64,000 nucleotides of DNA from Lachnospiraceae bacterium UBA7076 (GTDB lineage Bacteria; Bacillota; Clostridia; Lachnospirales; Lachnospiraceae): positions 1 through 64,000 of the forward strand of contig DKZK01000006.1 in assembly GCA_002493625.1 (NCBI GenBank). Reading direction: 5' to 3'. The position numbers and the translations under genes are program-made. Below, piece by piece: positions 44,152 through 53,069 of the stretch (position 1 is the stretch's first letter; every line of letters begins with the position of its first letter). Below the pieces are notes generated by a model. It saw nothing but the letters and a program-made list of their open reading frames with translations. It was not told the origin of the DNA and did no database searches.

Positions 44152-46247
44152 TGGATTTAAGTCAATATCTTGAGATTTTTATTGACGAAACAAAAGAACA
44201 TTTACAGACATTGAATGATCAGGTGCTTATTCTTGAAGCAGAGCCTGAAAACATTGATACCGTAAATGAAATATTCAGGGCGGCGCATTCCCTGAAGGGT
44301 ATGGCAGGTACAATGGGCTTTAAGAGAATGCAGAGATTAACCCATGATATGGAAAATGTTTTTTCTGAAATCAGAAATGGAAAGCTTAATGTAAATGCTG
44401 ATATGGTTGATATTGTATTCAAGTGTCTTGATGCAATTGAGGGATATCTTACAAACATAATTGAATCTGCTGATGAGGGAACGGAGGATAATGAGGAGCT
44501 TATAGGGCTTCTTAATGACGCTCTTTCAGAAAGCACAGATGCGGCGCCTGCTGAAGAAAAAAAGAAGGAGCAGGAAACTGAAAAGTCATCGTCTGAAAAA
44601 GCAGATGGTGAAGACAGATGCAAATTCCGGAGTGTTCCGATAGCAGACTTTGAGAAAAATGCCATGCTTGAGGCGAAGGGAAAGGGAATGCATGTCTATG
44701 CAGCTACCGTATATATTCAGGAGTCATGTCTTTTGAAGGCAGCAAGGGCATTTTTGGTGTTTAAGGGCGTTGAGGATAAGGGTGAGGTTATTAAATCTTA
44801 TCCAAGCGCTCAGGATATTGAGGATGAGAAATTTGAGCTGGATTTTTCCATGTTTATTGTATCTGAAAAATCCCTGGATGAAATAAAAACGACAATTGAA
44901 AATGTGTCTGAGATTGAGGAGGCAGTTATTGAGGAATACGAAATTCCAGATACTGCCACGGAGACTGTTCCTAAGAACGAGGAGCCGAAAAATAATAAGA
45001 CGGAGGAAGCTCCGAAGCCTGTGGTAAGCGAGAAGAAGGAGGAAAAGAAGGCTCCTGCAAAGGCTGCCGGAAAGCCTGTAGTAAATCGCTCGGTAAGAGT
45101 TGATATTGAGAAGCTTGACGATTTGATGAATCTCGTGTCGGAGCTTATTATTGCAAAAAACGGACTTGTTTCGGTTTCAGGAGTTGCGGCTGCAAATGAC
45201 CAGAAGTTTAATGAACAGATAGAATATCTGGAGCGTATCACTACTAATCTTCACGAGTCTGTCATGAAAACCCGAATGGTTCCGATTGAGAGTGTTGTAA
45301 ACCGTTTCCCGAGAATGATAAGGGATTTGTCTAAAAAGCTTAACAAGGAGATGGAGCTTATTATGACAGGTGAGGATACGGAGCTGGATAGGACCGTTAT
45401 AGATGAGATTGGCGACCCTCTGATGCATATGCTTAGAAATGCGGCAGACCATGGACTTGAGTCTACGATAGACCGGTTAAGAATTGGCAAGCCGCAGGTT
45501 GGAACAATACGTCTTGATGCATATCAGGATGGAAACAATGTTACAATTGAGGTTTCGGATGACGGATCAGGAATAGATGTTGAGAAAATAAAACAAAAAG
45601 CCATTGACAAGGGAGCTATAACCGAGGAGCAGGCCGAATATATGTCTGAGAAGGAGGCGGTTGACCTTCTGTTCCAGCCGGCATTTTCCACTGCAGAGAA
45701 GATATCGGATGTTTCAGGACGTGGAGTAGGACTTGACGTTGTAAAAAATAAGATAGAGGGACTTGGCGGAGATGTTGAGGTAGCATCAAAGCTTGGTGAA
45801 GGAACGACATTCATTGTAAGGCTTCCTCTTACACTTGCAATTATTCAGGCGCTTATGGTTGACGTGTGCGGAGAAAAATATGCTTTGCCGCTAAATTCAA
45901 TTGTAACTCTTGAGGAGATACTTCCTGAGGATATAAAGTATGTACATACAAAGGAGGTAATAAATCTTCGTGGAACGGTGATTCCTCTTGTAAGGTTAAA
46001 TGAGGTTCTTGATGTTTCCAGTGACGACGATGAGGAAACAAATCCGGATGACGAGGGACTTGTTGTTGTAATTGTAAAGAAGGGTGATAAGCAGGCTGGT
46101 CTTGTTATCAGTAAGCTTATCGGACAGCAGGAGATTGTTATAAAGCCTCTTGGCAAGTTTATACATGTTCCAAAGCTTATAAGCGGCGCAACCATTCTCG
46201 GAAATGGCGATGTAGCCCTTATAATTGATTCAAATACTTTAGTTTAG
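44151..46247 (+). CDS. cheA: Chemotaxis histidine kinase CheA
   Basis: The protein has 698 residues, overlapping cheB by 1 nt. P1 (Hpt) has phosphoacceptor His46 (FRAAHSLKGMAG); P2 lies at about 165-265; an acidic/Lys-rich linker follows; P3 dimerisation begins VRVDIEKLDDLMNLVSELI (about 312). P4 kinase has MLRNAADHGLES, DDGSGIDVEKI, GRGVGLDVVKNKI and GEGTTFIVRLPLTLAI. P5 is a CheW-like domain (about 565-698). It passes phosphate to CheY and CheB. Confidence 0.97.
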   Translation: MDLSQYLEIFIDETKEHLQTLNDQVLILEAEPENIDTVNEIFRAAHSLKGMAGTMGFKRMQRLTHDMENVFSEIRNGKLNVNADMVDIVFKCLDAIEGYLTNIIESADEGTEDNEELIGLLNDALSESTDAAPAEEKKKEQETEKSSSEKADGEDRCKFRSVPIADFEKNAMLEAKGKGMHVYAATVYIQESCLLKAARAFLVFKGVEDKGEVIKSYPSAQDIEDEKFELDFSMFIVSEKSLDEIKTTIENVSEIEEAVIEEYEIPDTATETVPKNEEPKNNKTEEAPKPVVSEKKEEKKAPAKAAGKPVVNRSVRVDIEKLDDLMNLVSELIIAKNGLVSVSGVAAANDQKFNEQIEYLERITTNLHESVMKTRMVPIESVVNRFPRMIRDLSKKLNKEMELIMTGEDTELDRTVIDEIGDPLMHMLRNAADHGLESTIDRLRIGKPQVGTIRLDAYQDGNNVTIEVSDDGSGIDVEKIKQKAIDKGAITEEQAEYMSEKEAVDLLFQPAFSTAEKISDVSGRGVGLDVVKNKIEGLGGDVEVASKLGEGTTFIVRLPLTLAIIQALMVDVCGEKYALPLNSIVTLEEILPEDIKYVHTKEVINLRGTVIPLVRLNEVLDVSSDDDEETNPDDEGLVVVIVKKGDKQAGLVISKLIGQQEIVIKPLGKFIHVPKLISGATILGNGDVALIIDSNTLV

Positions 46248-46257
46248 GAGGTGCCGT

Positions 46258-46704
46258 ATGGATAACAATCAGGTGAATGCAAACAGAAAGCAGTATATTA
46301 TTTTAAGATTTGACAGTGAGCAATACGGCATAGATATTTCTTACATAGACAATATTGTGAGATTGCAGCCTATTACAAGGGTACCGCACTCACAGCCGTA
46401 TTTCCTCGGAGTTATAAATCTTCGCGGTGAGATTATACCTGTTATGAGCATGAGAAGAAAATTTGAGCTTGATGATGCTGAAAACACGGGTAAAACACGT
46501 ATACTTATCATAAAGGCTGAAAATGCCAAGATAGGCATTTTAGTTGACGAGGTACGGGAGGTTGTTACTCTTGACGAGGAGGATATTGAAAAGATTACTG
46601 CGGATGATTCAAGAGCATATCTTACCGGTGTAGGTAAGTACAATGACACACTTATTTCGCTTATTAATATAAGTGGTCTGGTTGCTGATATTGACAATGA
46701 ATGA
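46258..46704 (+). CDS. cheW: Chemotaxis adaptor CheW
   Basis: The protein has 148 residues with TAGGAGGTG before the ATG. A single CheW fold includes LRFDSEQYGIDISYIDNIVR, HSQPYFLGVINLRGEIIPV and GILVDEVREVVTL. It couples chemoreceptors to CheA. A purine-rich ribosome binding site and 10-nt gap after cheA fit tight operon packing. Confidence 0.96.
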   Translation: MDNNQVNANRKQYIILRFDSEQYGIDISYIDNIVRLQPITRVPHSQPYFLGVINLRGEIIPVMSMRRKFELDDAENTGKTRILIIKAENAKIGILVDEVREVVTLDEEDIEKITADDSRAYLTGVGKYNDTLISLINISGLVADIDNE

Positions 46705-46719
46705 TAAGGTGGTGGTTAA

Positions 46720-47346
46720 ATGGATCATGCAAAGGAAGGAATGTCTGACATTGTAAAAAATGCGCTTGCAGAAATTGGAAATATTGGAGCCGGGAATGCC
46801 GCGACGTCACTGTCTACCATGCTTTCAGCAGAGCTTACAATGTCTCCTCCTCAGGTTGACATATATGATTTCAATGAGCTGGAGAACATTTTAGGCGGAC
46901 CGGAAGCTGTTGTGGTGGGCGTACTCAGTATGGTTGAGGGCGATATGCAGGCCATGATATTATTCGTTATGGAGATGGAGGACGCAAAACGGCTTGTAAA
47001 ATCCCTTATGGGTGAGGAGCTTGACTGGCGCTCCGAAATGGGCTTATCCTCAATTACTGAAATAGCAAATATACTGATAGGGTCTTATTCCGGCTCCCTT
47101 GAGATGCTTTCAGGCATGAAGATAAGATATGGGCAGCCGTCTCTCTGTGTGGATATGGCAGGTTCAATTTTAAGCGTACCTTGTATACAATTTGCAAAGG
47201 TGGCGGATAAGGCTCTGCTTATTAATTCGCATTTCAAGGTTGGACAATATGAGATAAACGGTTATATTATGATGGTATCAGAAACGAATTCATATGATAC
47301 ATTTTTAAATAATTTGGGAATAGGAGGTGTTGGTTCAAATGGCTAG
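46720..47346 (+). CDS. cheC: CheY-P phosphatase CheC
   Basis: The protein has 208 residues. Both phosphatase helices keep their Glu/Asn pairs: ALAEIGNIGAGNAATSL (about 14-30) and SITEIANILIGSYSGSL (about 108-124). Together with FliY this gives two candidate CheY-P phosphatases. CheC also binds CheD and controls its receptor deamidase activity. cheD overlaps the end by 8 nt. Confidence 0.95.
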   Translation: MDHAKEGMSDIVKNALAEIGNIGAGNAATSLSTMLSAELTMSPPQVDIYDFNELENILGGPEAVVVGVLSMVEGDMQAMILFVMEMEDAKRLVKSLMGEELDWRSEMGLSSITEIANILIGSYSGSLEMLSGMKIRYGQPSLCVDMAGSILSVPCIQFAKVADKALLINSHFKVGQYEINGYIMMVSETNSYDTFLNNLGIGGVGSNG

Positions 47347-47830
47347 CTCGATAATAGTCGGGATAGCTGATATGAAGATTTGTAAAGCACCAGATACAAT
47401 AACAACTCTTGGTTTAGGTTCCTGTATCGGAATCGTTTTATATGACAGAGCTGCTAAAGTTGCGGGATTAGTTCACATCATGCTTCCTGACAGTACAAAA
47501 ATAAAACAAAACCAAAACAAGTTGAAATTTGCTGACACGGGAATAGACGCGCTTGTTCAAAAGCTTCAATCTATGGGAATCAGCAGATTTTCATTAAAAG
47601 CAAAAATAGCAGGCGGAGCTAAAATGTTTGAGTTTAACACAGGAACATCAGACATTGGTTCCATAGGTGATAAAAATATAATAGCAGTTAAAAATAAATT
47701 GAAATCCCTTGGCATTGCAATTATGGCGGAGGACGTGGGTCTTAATTACGGAAGAACAATCGTGTTTAATCCGGAAACCTGCGAGCTTACCATAACGAAT
47801 GTGGGAAGGAATAATACTAAAATTATATAA
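47339..47830 (+). CDS. cheD: Chemoreceptor glutamine deamidase CheD
   Basis: The protein has 163 residues from the ATG at 47339 (GGAGGTG upstream, inside cheC). The catalytic Cys29 (GLGSCIGIVLYD) and His46 (GLVHIMLP) are in place, matching the Cys/His pair of T. maritima CheD. The KAKIAGGAKMF motif is also present. It deamidates receptor glutamines and works with CheC. Confidence 0.95.
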   Translation: MASSIIVGIADMKICKAPDTITTLGLGSCIGIVLYDRAAKVAGLVHIMLPDSTKIKQNQNKLKFADTGIDALVQKLQSMGISRFSLKAKIAGGAKMFEFNTGTSDIGSIGDKNIIAVKNKLKSLGIAIMAEDVGLNYGRTIVFNPETCELTITNVGRNNTKII

Positions 47831-47849
47831 GAACAGAGGTTGTCTTAAA

Positions 47850-48122
47850 TTGGATAATAAAGAAAAATATAAATATGCAAGAGCATTTGTTGTTCTTTTG
47901 GCTGCGCTTATAACAATGATATTAAATATGAAGTATAAACGGGATTTGATGCAGTCATTGCTCATATTGCTTGCAGTTATTGTTATTTTTTATGTAATTT
48001 CCTCCTCTGCTGTTTACCTGATAGACAAGATTGCAAATATGAGTGCAAAAAAGGTAATAGTTGAGGAACAGGAGGCTTCCGGGGACGAGGAGCCTGTAGA
48101 AGATGCTGCGGAAGATAATTAG
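47850..48122 (+). CDS. Small two-helix membrane protein in the che cluster
   Basis: The protein has 90 residues from the TTG at 47850 with AGAGG 10 nt upstream; the longest frame starts at 47799 and would overlap cheD by 32 nt. Two membrane helices (about 11-25 and 33-57) are followed by a charged tail ending in Glu/Asp (EEQEASGDEEPVEDAAEDN). I do not recognise the family. It lies between cheD and sigD; B. subtilis has no gene there. Confidence 0.65.
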   Translation: MDNKEKYKYARAFVVLLAALITMILNMKYKRDLMQSLLILLAVIVIFYVISSSAVYLIDKIANMSAKKVIVEEQEASGDEEPVEDAAEDN

Positions 48123-48137
48123 TAAAAGGGGTGTAAC

Positions 48138-48905
48138 ATGGCCGTATTGGATAATAAGGAAAGGTTATGGATTGAGTACAGTCATTCCAAATCCGGTGTT
48201 ATACGGGAGCAGATTATAATTGAATATGTTCCGCTTGTTAAGGTCGTAGCAGGGAGATTAAGTATTTACCTCGGCTCAAATGTTGAATACGAGGATTTGG
48301 TCAGTTATGGTATTTTTGGCCTTATTGATGCAATTGATAAATTTGATTATGGCAAGGGCATAAAATTTGAAACCTATGCAAGTCTCAGGATAAGGGGAGC
48401 AATTCTTGACCAGATAAGAAAGCTGGACTGGATACCGAGGTCCGTAAGACAGAAGCAGAAGGCGATAGATGCCGCCATGAAAAAACTGGAAACAGACAAG
48501 GGCTCTAATTATACAGATGAAGATATTGCAAGAGAGCTTGGCATAACAGATGAGGAATATTCCTCATGGCTTGGACAGACAAACATATCAAACGTATCTT
48601 CATTGGAGGATTTTCTGGAGCAGGGCAATGAGGTAAAATCTTCGGGAAATCCGGCATACATGAGAATAGAACCTGAAAACGTAGTGATGGAAAAGGAAAT
48701 TAAAAAGTCACTTGCAGAGGCTCTTGAAGCCCTTACAGAAAAGGAAAAGACCGTTGTTTTACTATATTATTATGAGGAGCTTACATTAAAGGAGATCAGT
48801 AAGGCAATGTCCGTATCCGAATCGAGAGTTTCGCAGCTTCACTCAAAGGCACTGAAGAAAATGAAAACATTTTTAGGCGATAATTTTGCCGTATTAATGG
48901 GTTAG
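48138..48905 (+). CDS. sigD: Flagellar RNA polymerase sigma factor SigD (FliA)
   Basis: The protein has 255 residues. Region 2 has LVKVVAGRLSIYLG, VEYEDLVSYGIFGLIDAIDKFD and RGAILDQIRKLDWIPRSVRQK; region 4 has VVLLYYYEELTLKEISKAMSVSESRVSQLHSKALKK. These are typical of sigma-28 class factors (FliA/SigD/WhiG). It should direct late flagellar and chemoreceptor genes, which are not in the window. Its position near the operon's end means that level depends on how far transcripts extend. Confidence 0.95.
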   Translation: MAVLDNKERLWIEYSHSKSGVIREQIIIEYVPLVKVVAGRLSIYLGSNVEYEDLVSYGIFGLIDAIDKFDYGKGIKFETYASLRIRGAILDQIRKLDWIPRSVRQKQKAIDAAMKKLETDKGSNYTDEDIARELGITDEEYSSWLGQTNISNVSSLEDFLEQGNEVKSSGNPAYMRIEPENVVMEKEIKKSLAEALEALTEKEKTVVLLYYYEELTLKEISKAMSVSESRVSQLHSKALKKMKTFLGDNFAVLMG

Positions 48906-48915
48906 GAGAATATAT

Positions 48916-50520
48916 TTGAAGTATAAGAATTCTTTTTTTAAAATTGAAATTAAAGAGGATGGAACTTATCTGGTTATATATCCGCCGGTAAGTGACGGAA
49001 AAGCTTTGGAAACAAAAGAAATTACGGATTTTCTTGACAGCAGGGGCTGTTATGGCTTTGAAATTAAAAAAATACGTGAAATGATTGATACTACAAAGGA
49101 AAAACCGTCAATGATGAAGGTGTCCGACAATAAAATTGATTCTTTTGATGAGAGCGCAAGGGTTACGGTTTCAGAGGACAGAATGACGGCATATATCCGC
49201 TTTTATCCGCCGTCAACAGATGGAAAACTTATGGATAAGAGGGATTTTCTCGAAGAATTGGAGCGCAACAATATAAAACACGGAATTGTGACAAAGGTTT
49301 TGGATATATTTGTTGCCGCGCGTCAGTACTGTCTTGATATTCCGATTGCAAAGGGTACAAAGCCTACGCCTGCAAAGGATTCAAAAATTGAGTATTTTTT
49401 CAATACGAGACCTCTTGCAAAGCCGAAGGTTTTAGAGGATGGAAGCGTTGATTTCCACAATCTGAATATTTTTACAAAGGTTAAGCAGGGAGACTTACTT
49501 GCAAGGCTTACGCCTCATGCAGATGGTATAAAGGGAAAGGATGTTTATGGTGTCGATGTGGCATCAAACAAGCCAAAGGTTTTGTTTTTAAAGTATGGAA
49601 GAAACATATCCATAAATGAAGATAAGACGGAGATTGTAAGTGATGTTGACGGTGACGTTGTCCTTACTGACGATACGGTATTTGTTGAGGATACATACAC
49701 GGTTGCGGCAGATGTGGATGTTTCAACCGGAAATATAGAATATGATGGAAATGTCCTTGTAAACGGAACCGTAAAGTCAGGCTTTTCAGTAAAGGCAAAG
49801 GGAAATGTACAGATAAATGGCGTTGTTGAGGCGGCTGAGGTTTGTGCAGGAGGAAATATTGTCATAAAAAGAGGCGTTCAGGGAATGGGAAAGGGTATCC
49901 TGAAGGCAGGCGGAGATATATGCGCGCAGTTTTTTGAAAGCACTAAGGTAAAGGCAGAGGGAAATGTTATTTCCGGTTCCATCCTGCACAGCACCATAGA
50001 TGCAGGCGGCAAGATAACCGTAAGCGGAAGAAAGGGCTTTATTGTCGGTGGCGAGGTTAAGTGTGTATCTGCACTTGAGGTAAATACCATCGGTAATAAG
50101 ATGGAGACGCAGACAATCATAAAGGTAGGCGTAAATCCGGGGCTGTTGGATCAGATAAAGGCTAAGGTAATTGCCGGTGATGATCTGAGCCAGCAGATTG
50201 ATGAGATAAAAACATATCTGGATGTATATAAGCGCAAGGTTAAAAGCGGAGCAACCTTATCACCTGAGAAATTAAAGCAGATTAAGTCCTTCAGTGAACA
50301 GCTCAAGTCGCTTGTTGCCGAGAAGGCGGAAAACGATGAAAATTTGAGCAAATTGAGAAACCAGCTTGAATTTGGACGGAAAGGCACCGTGAAAGTATAT
50401 GGATATGCTTTCCGTGGCGCATGCATATATATATCAAGTCAGGTTTATAATGTGAAGGACAGAGATGCACATTGCACATATAAAATAGTGGATGGAGATA
50501 TTAAACCTGGTGTGTTATAG
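48916..50520 (+). CDS. FapA-like DUF342 protein
   Basis: The protein has 534 residues and starts at a TTG with TAGGAGA upstream, 10 nt after sigD. The C-terminal half is a long run of short beta-strand repeats with Gly-Asn-Val spacing (for example VKAKGNVQINGVVEAAEV and VKAEGNVISGSI), the beta-helix of FapA/DUF342. The N-terminus has a repeated ITFYPPS-type unit (YPPVSDGK at about 23 and YPPSTDGK at about 97), so this domain is duplicated. The role of DUF342 proteins in motility operons is unknown. Confidence 0.82.
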   Translation: MKYKNSFFKIEIKEDGTYLVIYPPVSDGKALETKEITDFLDSRGCYGFEIKKIREMIDTTKEKPSMMKVSDNKIDSFDESARVTVSEDRMTAYIRFYPPSTDGKLMDKRDFLEELERNNIKHGIVTKVLDIFVAARQYCLDIPIAKGTKPTPAKDSKIEYFFNTRPLAKPKVLEDGSVDFHNLNIFTKVKQGDLLARLTPHADGIKGKDVYGVDVASNKPKVLFLKYGRNISINEDKTEIVSDVDGDVVLTDDTVFVEDTYTVAADVDVSTGNIEYDGNVLVNGTVKSGFSVKAKGNVQINGVVEAAEVCAGGNIVIKRGVQGMGKGILKAGGDICAQFFESTKVKAEGNVISGSILHSTIDAGGKITVSGRKGFIVGGEVKCVSALEVNTIGNKMETQTIIKVGVNPGLLDQIKAKVIAGDDLSQQIDEIKTYLDVYKRKVKSGATLSPEKLKQIKSFSEQLKSLVAEKAENDENLSKLRNQLEFGRKGTVKVYGYAFRGACIYISSQVYNVKDRDAHCTYKIVDGDIKPGVL

Positions 50521-50540
50521 TATAGAAAGGGATGGTTTAT

Positions 50541-50849
50541 ATGATATCGCCGATAATCGCAACGCAAAATTCTATGCCCATTGCCTCAATACAGCAAAAT
50601 AATGAAGCGCAAAGCACCCTTCAGACTGCAAATGCCCAGGTCCAGGTTAAGGAGGAGGAGAGGCAGAGCTATGAAACCGTAGTAAAAAAAGATGAGGCCG
50701 TTTTTTATGAACAGCATCATGACGCAAGAGAAGAAGGGCGCAATAAATATGTCAACCTTTACACCAACAAAAAGAAAAAGAATGATGGTGAAAAGGAAGA
50801 AAAGGCGGAACAGGCAGTTACAAGAATTAATTTTGATATAAAAATATAA
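50541..50849 (+). CDS. Small charged protein of unknown function
   Basis: The protein has 102 residues from the ATG at 50541, chosen because GAAAGGG is 9 nt upstream, whereas the ATG at 50532 directly abuts it. It begins with a Gln/Asn-rich stretch (ATQNSMPIASIQQNNEAQS) and continues as a Lys/Glu-rich predicted helix. The family is not recognised. In related operons an equally small gene often sits here, but I cannot name it. Confidence 0.6.
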   Translation: MISPIIATQNSMPIASIQQNNEAQSTLQTANAQVQVKEEERQSYETVVKKDEAVFYEQHHDAREEGRNKYVNLYTNKKKKNDGEKEEKAEQAVTRINFDIKI

Positions 50850-50873
50850 ATTAAGATACGATAGGAGAAAAAA

Positions 50874-51530
50874 ATGTCATCGGTTGTTATTGTACTAATT
50901 ATAATTGGGCTGGCTTTTATATTTGTAAGCTATGCATTTGCCAGTAAATTTGAGAAGCAGGTTGTGAAGGATGAAGGACCTGTACAGATTCCTGACGAGC
51001 TTACAGAGGAACAGAAGGAAAAAATTTCAAAGCTTATTAATGACTTTATGTATCAGACTGTTGACAGCAGGCTTGACGAGGTGGAATATCAGTTTGCAGA
51101 AATTGTTAATGAGAAAACTCTGGCGCTTGGAGATTATGCCGTAACAGTAAATGATGAAATTTCAAAAAATCATAATGAGGTTGTATTTTTGTACAGTATG
51201 CTTTCAGATAAGCAGAAGGAAATAATGACAACTGCAAATATGGTTGACGAATACAGAAAAGAAGTCGAGACTTTCGTGGAAAGAAATAACCTGACTGTTA
51301 CGCCAAACCGGGAAACCCAGCAGCTTGAGGAGGAAATAAAGGAGATTGATGACAGCCTTCTTCAGGAGGAGAATTTGGAGGAAGCTGCAAATGTGTCTGA
51401 TAGCAGTAAGGATATAATACTTGAAATGCATAAATCGGGTCTTAGCATTCTTGAAATTGCCAAGCATTTGGGACTTGGAGTCGGTGAGGTTAAGCTTGTT
51501 GTAGATTTATACCAAGGAGAGCATGAGTAA
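50874..51530 (+). CDS. DUF6115-like membrane protein with C-terminal HTH (YlxL position)
   Basis: The protein has 218 residues with GATAGGAG before the ATG. One membrane helix lies at about 5-24, followed by a long helical, coiled-coil-like region (about 45-150). The last 40 residues form a helix-turn-helix, DIILEMHKSGLSILEIAKHLGLGVGEVKLVV. This layout and the site after sigD correspond to DUF6115/YlxL proteins; B. subtilis ylxL (swrD region) affects SigD or motor power. It overlaps the next gene by 1 nt. Confidence 0.75.
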   Translation: MSSVVIVLIIIGLAFIFVSYAFASKFEKQVVKDEGPVQIPDELTEEQKEKISKLINDFMYQTVDSRLDEVEYQFAEIVNEKTLALGDYAVTVNDEISKNHNEVVFLYSMLSDKQKEIMTTANMVDEYRKEVETFVERNNLTVTPNRETQQLEEEIKEIDDSLLQEENLEEAANVSDSSKDIILEMHKSGLSILEIAKHLGLGVGEVKLVVDLYQGEHE

Positions 51531-52087
51531 TGAATTTTAAATATTTTTTAAGAGGACTGGGAGCCGGAATTGTATTTACGGCAATTATAATGCTGGCGGC
51601 ATATATGACAAATGGCTCATATAAATTGAGCGATAAGGAGATTATTAAGAAGGCTGAGGCTCTTGGTATGGTAACAACGGAGGAGGTTCCCATAGTAAGT
51701 GATACAGGCTCCGAAAATCCAACGGAGGAGCCTTCAACGGAGAACACTGATACAGAGGAGCCTACGACGGAAAAATCCTCAACCGAGGACACGGAGGAAC
51801 CTGCATCAACAGAGGCTCCCACAACGGAAGCTGCCACGCAGAATACGACAGAGCAGGGCGGCATAGATACAGAGTATACAAAGGCGACCATAACGGTACG
51901 TTCCGGCATGGGCTCATATGAGGTTGCAGTGCTGCTTAAGGACGCAGGCATCATAGATAACGCATCGGATTTTGATTCATATCTTATCAGAAACGGATAT
52001 GCAACACAGATACGCATTAAGAGTCAGGAGTTTAACAGCAATATGTCATATGAGGAGATTGCAAAGCTCCTTATAAAAGAGGAATAA
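51530..52087 (+). CDS. Membrane-anchored Thr/Glu-rich protein with MltG-type LysM-like domain
   Basis: The protein has 185 residues. One membrane helix (about 8-25) is followed by a Thr/Glu/Ser-rich stalk with repeats of the type TEEPxTE (about 58-112), and a C-terminal domain ITVRSGMGSYEVAVLLKDAG with NASDFDSYLIRNGYA. That domain resembles the LysM-like N-terminal part of YceG/MltG lytic transglycosylases, without the catalytic domain. It is the last gene before the terminator at 52095, so it ends the superoperon. Confidence 0.65.
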   Translation: MNFKYFLRGLGAGIVFTAIIMLAAYMTNGSYKLSDKEIIKKAEALGMVTTEEVPIVSDTGSENPTEEPSTENTDTEEPTTEKSSTEDTEEPASTEAPTTEAATQNTTEQGGIDTEYTKATITVRSGMGSYEVAVLLKDAGIIDNASDFDSYLIRNGYATQIRIKSQEFNSNMSYEEIAKLLIKEE

Positions 52088-52094
52088 CAGGTTA

Positions 52095-52123
52095 AAAAAA
52101 GTGCTTGCGGGCACTTTTTTTTT
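52095..52123 (+). terminator. Terminator of the fla/che operon
   Basis: AAAAAAAGTGC and GGCACTTTTTTT form a stem around TTGCG, followed by a long T-run. It starts 8 nt after the last flagellar-operon gene. Confidence 0.85.
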
Positions 52124-52133
52124 ATGCTATAAT
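52105..52133 (+). promoter_or_regulatory. rpsB promoter overlapping the terminator
   Basis: TTGCGG (52105-52110), which is in the loop and right arm of the terminator, and TATAAT (52128-52133) are 17 nt apart; an extended TGC precedes the -10 box. The r-protein operon is thus started anew while flagellar transcripts end. Confidence 0.7.
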
Positions 52134-52279
52134 CGACTTCGTGTGAAAAAACATGTGGGCGGATAAGTAGAAGGGTGCCACTGAAACGCCGGTGGTTTCT
52201 ACGAGTTGCTCCTTTTCGGGTAAAGCTGACAGAGAGTTAATTTTGAAGCTCACAGAAGTTAAAACCAAGGAGGTATATT
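52134..52279 (+). ncRNA. Structured rpsB leader
   Basis: About 140 nt separate the promoter from the rpsB ATG. A compound hairpin pairs GTAGAA (52167-52172) with TTCTAC (52197-52202) and CCAC (52178-52181) with GTGG (52192-52195). More pairing is possible downstream. This may be an S2 feedback leader, but I cannot match it to a named RNA family. Confidence 0.45.
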
Positions 52280-53035
52280 ATGAGCGTTATTTCAATGAAA
52301 CAATTATTAGAGGCAGGTGTTCATTTCGGACATCAGACAAGAAGATGGAATCCTAAGATGGCTGAGTATATTTATACTGAGCGTAACGGAATTTATATCA
52401 TTGACTTACAGAAGTCAGTGGTAAAGGTTGACGAGGCTTACAAGGCTGTGCTTGACTGTGTTGCTGACGGTGGCAAGGTGCTTTTTGTAGGTACAAAGAA
52501 GCAGGCGCAGGATTCCGTAAAGTCTGAGGCAGAGAGATGTGGTATGTATTATGTAAACCAAAGATGGTTAGGTGGAATGCTCACAAACTTTAAGACGATT
52601 CAGACGAGAATCGAAACCTTAAGAAAGTACGAGGCTATGGAGGCTGACGGTACATTTGACGTGCTTCCTAAGAAGGAAGTTATTGAGATTAAAAAAGAGA
52701 TGGATAAGCTTGAGAAAAACCTTGGCGGTATCAAGGATATGAAGGTTATTCCTGACATGATATTCGTGGTTGACCCCCGTAAGGAGAAAAACTGCGTACA
52801 GGAGGCTCATGCACTTGGTATTCCTCTTGTTGGTATTGCGGATACCAACTGTGATCCTGAGGAGCTTGATTATGTAATTCCTGGAAATGATGATGCAATA
52901 AGGGCTGTTAAGCTTATTGTTTCCAAGATGGCTGACGCCGTTATCGAGGCTAATCAGGGCGCGGATGCAATGACGCCTGAGGAGGCAGAGTCCATGGAGG
53001 CTGATGCCGAGGAGGAAGCTGCTGAGGAAGCATAA
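52280..53035 (+). CDS. rpsB: 30S ribosomal protein S2
   Basis: The protein has 251 residues with AAGGAGG before the ATG. The sequence SVISMKQLLEAGVHFGHQTRRWNPKM and the later FVVDPRKEKNCVQEAHALGIPLVGIADTNCDPE (seen as two patterns) are unmistakable S2 signatures. The C-terminal tail is Glu/Ala-rich, as common in Firmicutes. S2 binds late on the 30S head-platform junction. tsf follows after 34 nt. Confidence 0.98.
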   Translation: MSVISMKQLLEAGVHFGHQTRRWNPKMAEYIYTERNGIYIIDLQKSVVKVDEAYKAVLDCVADGGKVLFVGTKKQAQDSVKSEAERCGMYYVNQRWLGGMLTNFKTIQTRIETLRKYEAMEADGTFDVLPKKEVIEIKKEMDKLEKNLGGIKDMKVIPDMIFVVDPRKEKNCVQEAHALGIPLVGIADTNCDPEELDYVIPGNDDAIRAVKLIVSKMADAVIEANQGADAMTPEEAESMEADAEEEAAEEA

Positions 53036-53069
53036 TTAAAAATAAATTTAGTGTTAGGAGGACATATAG

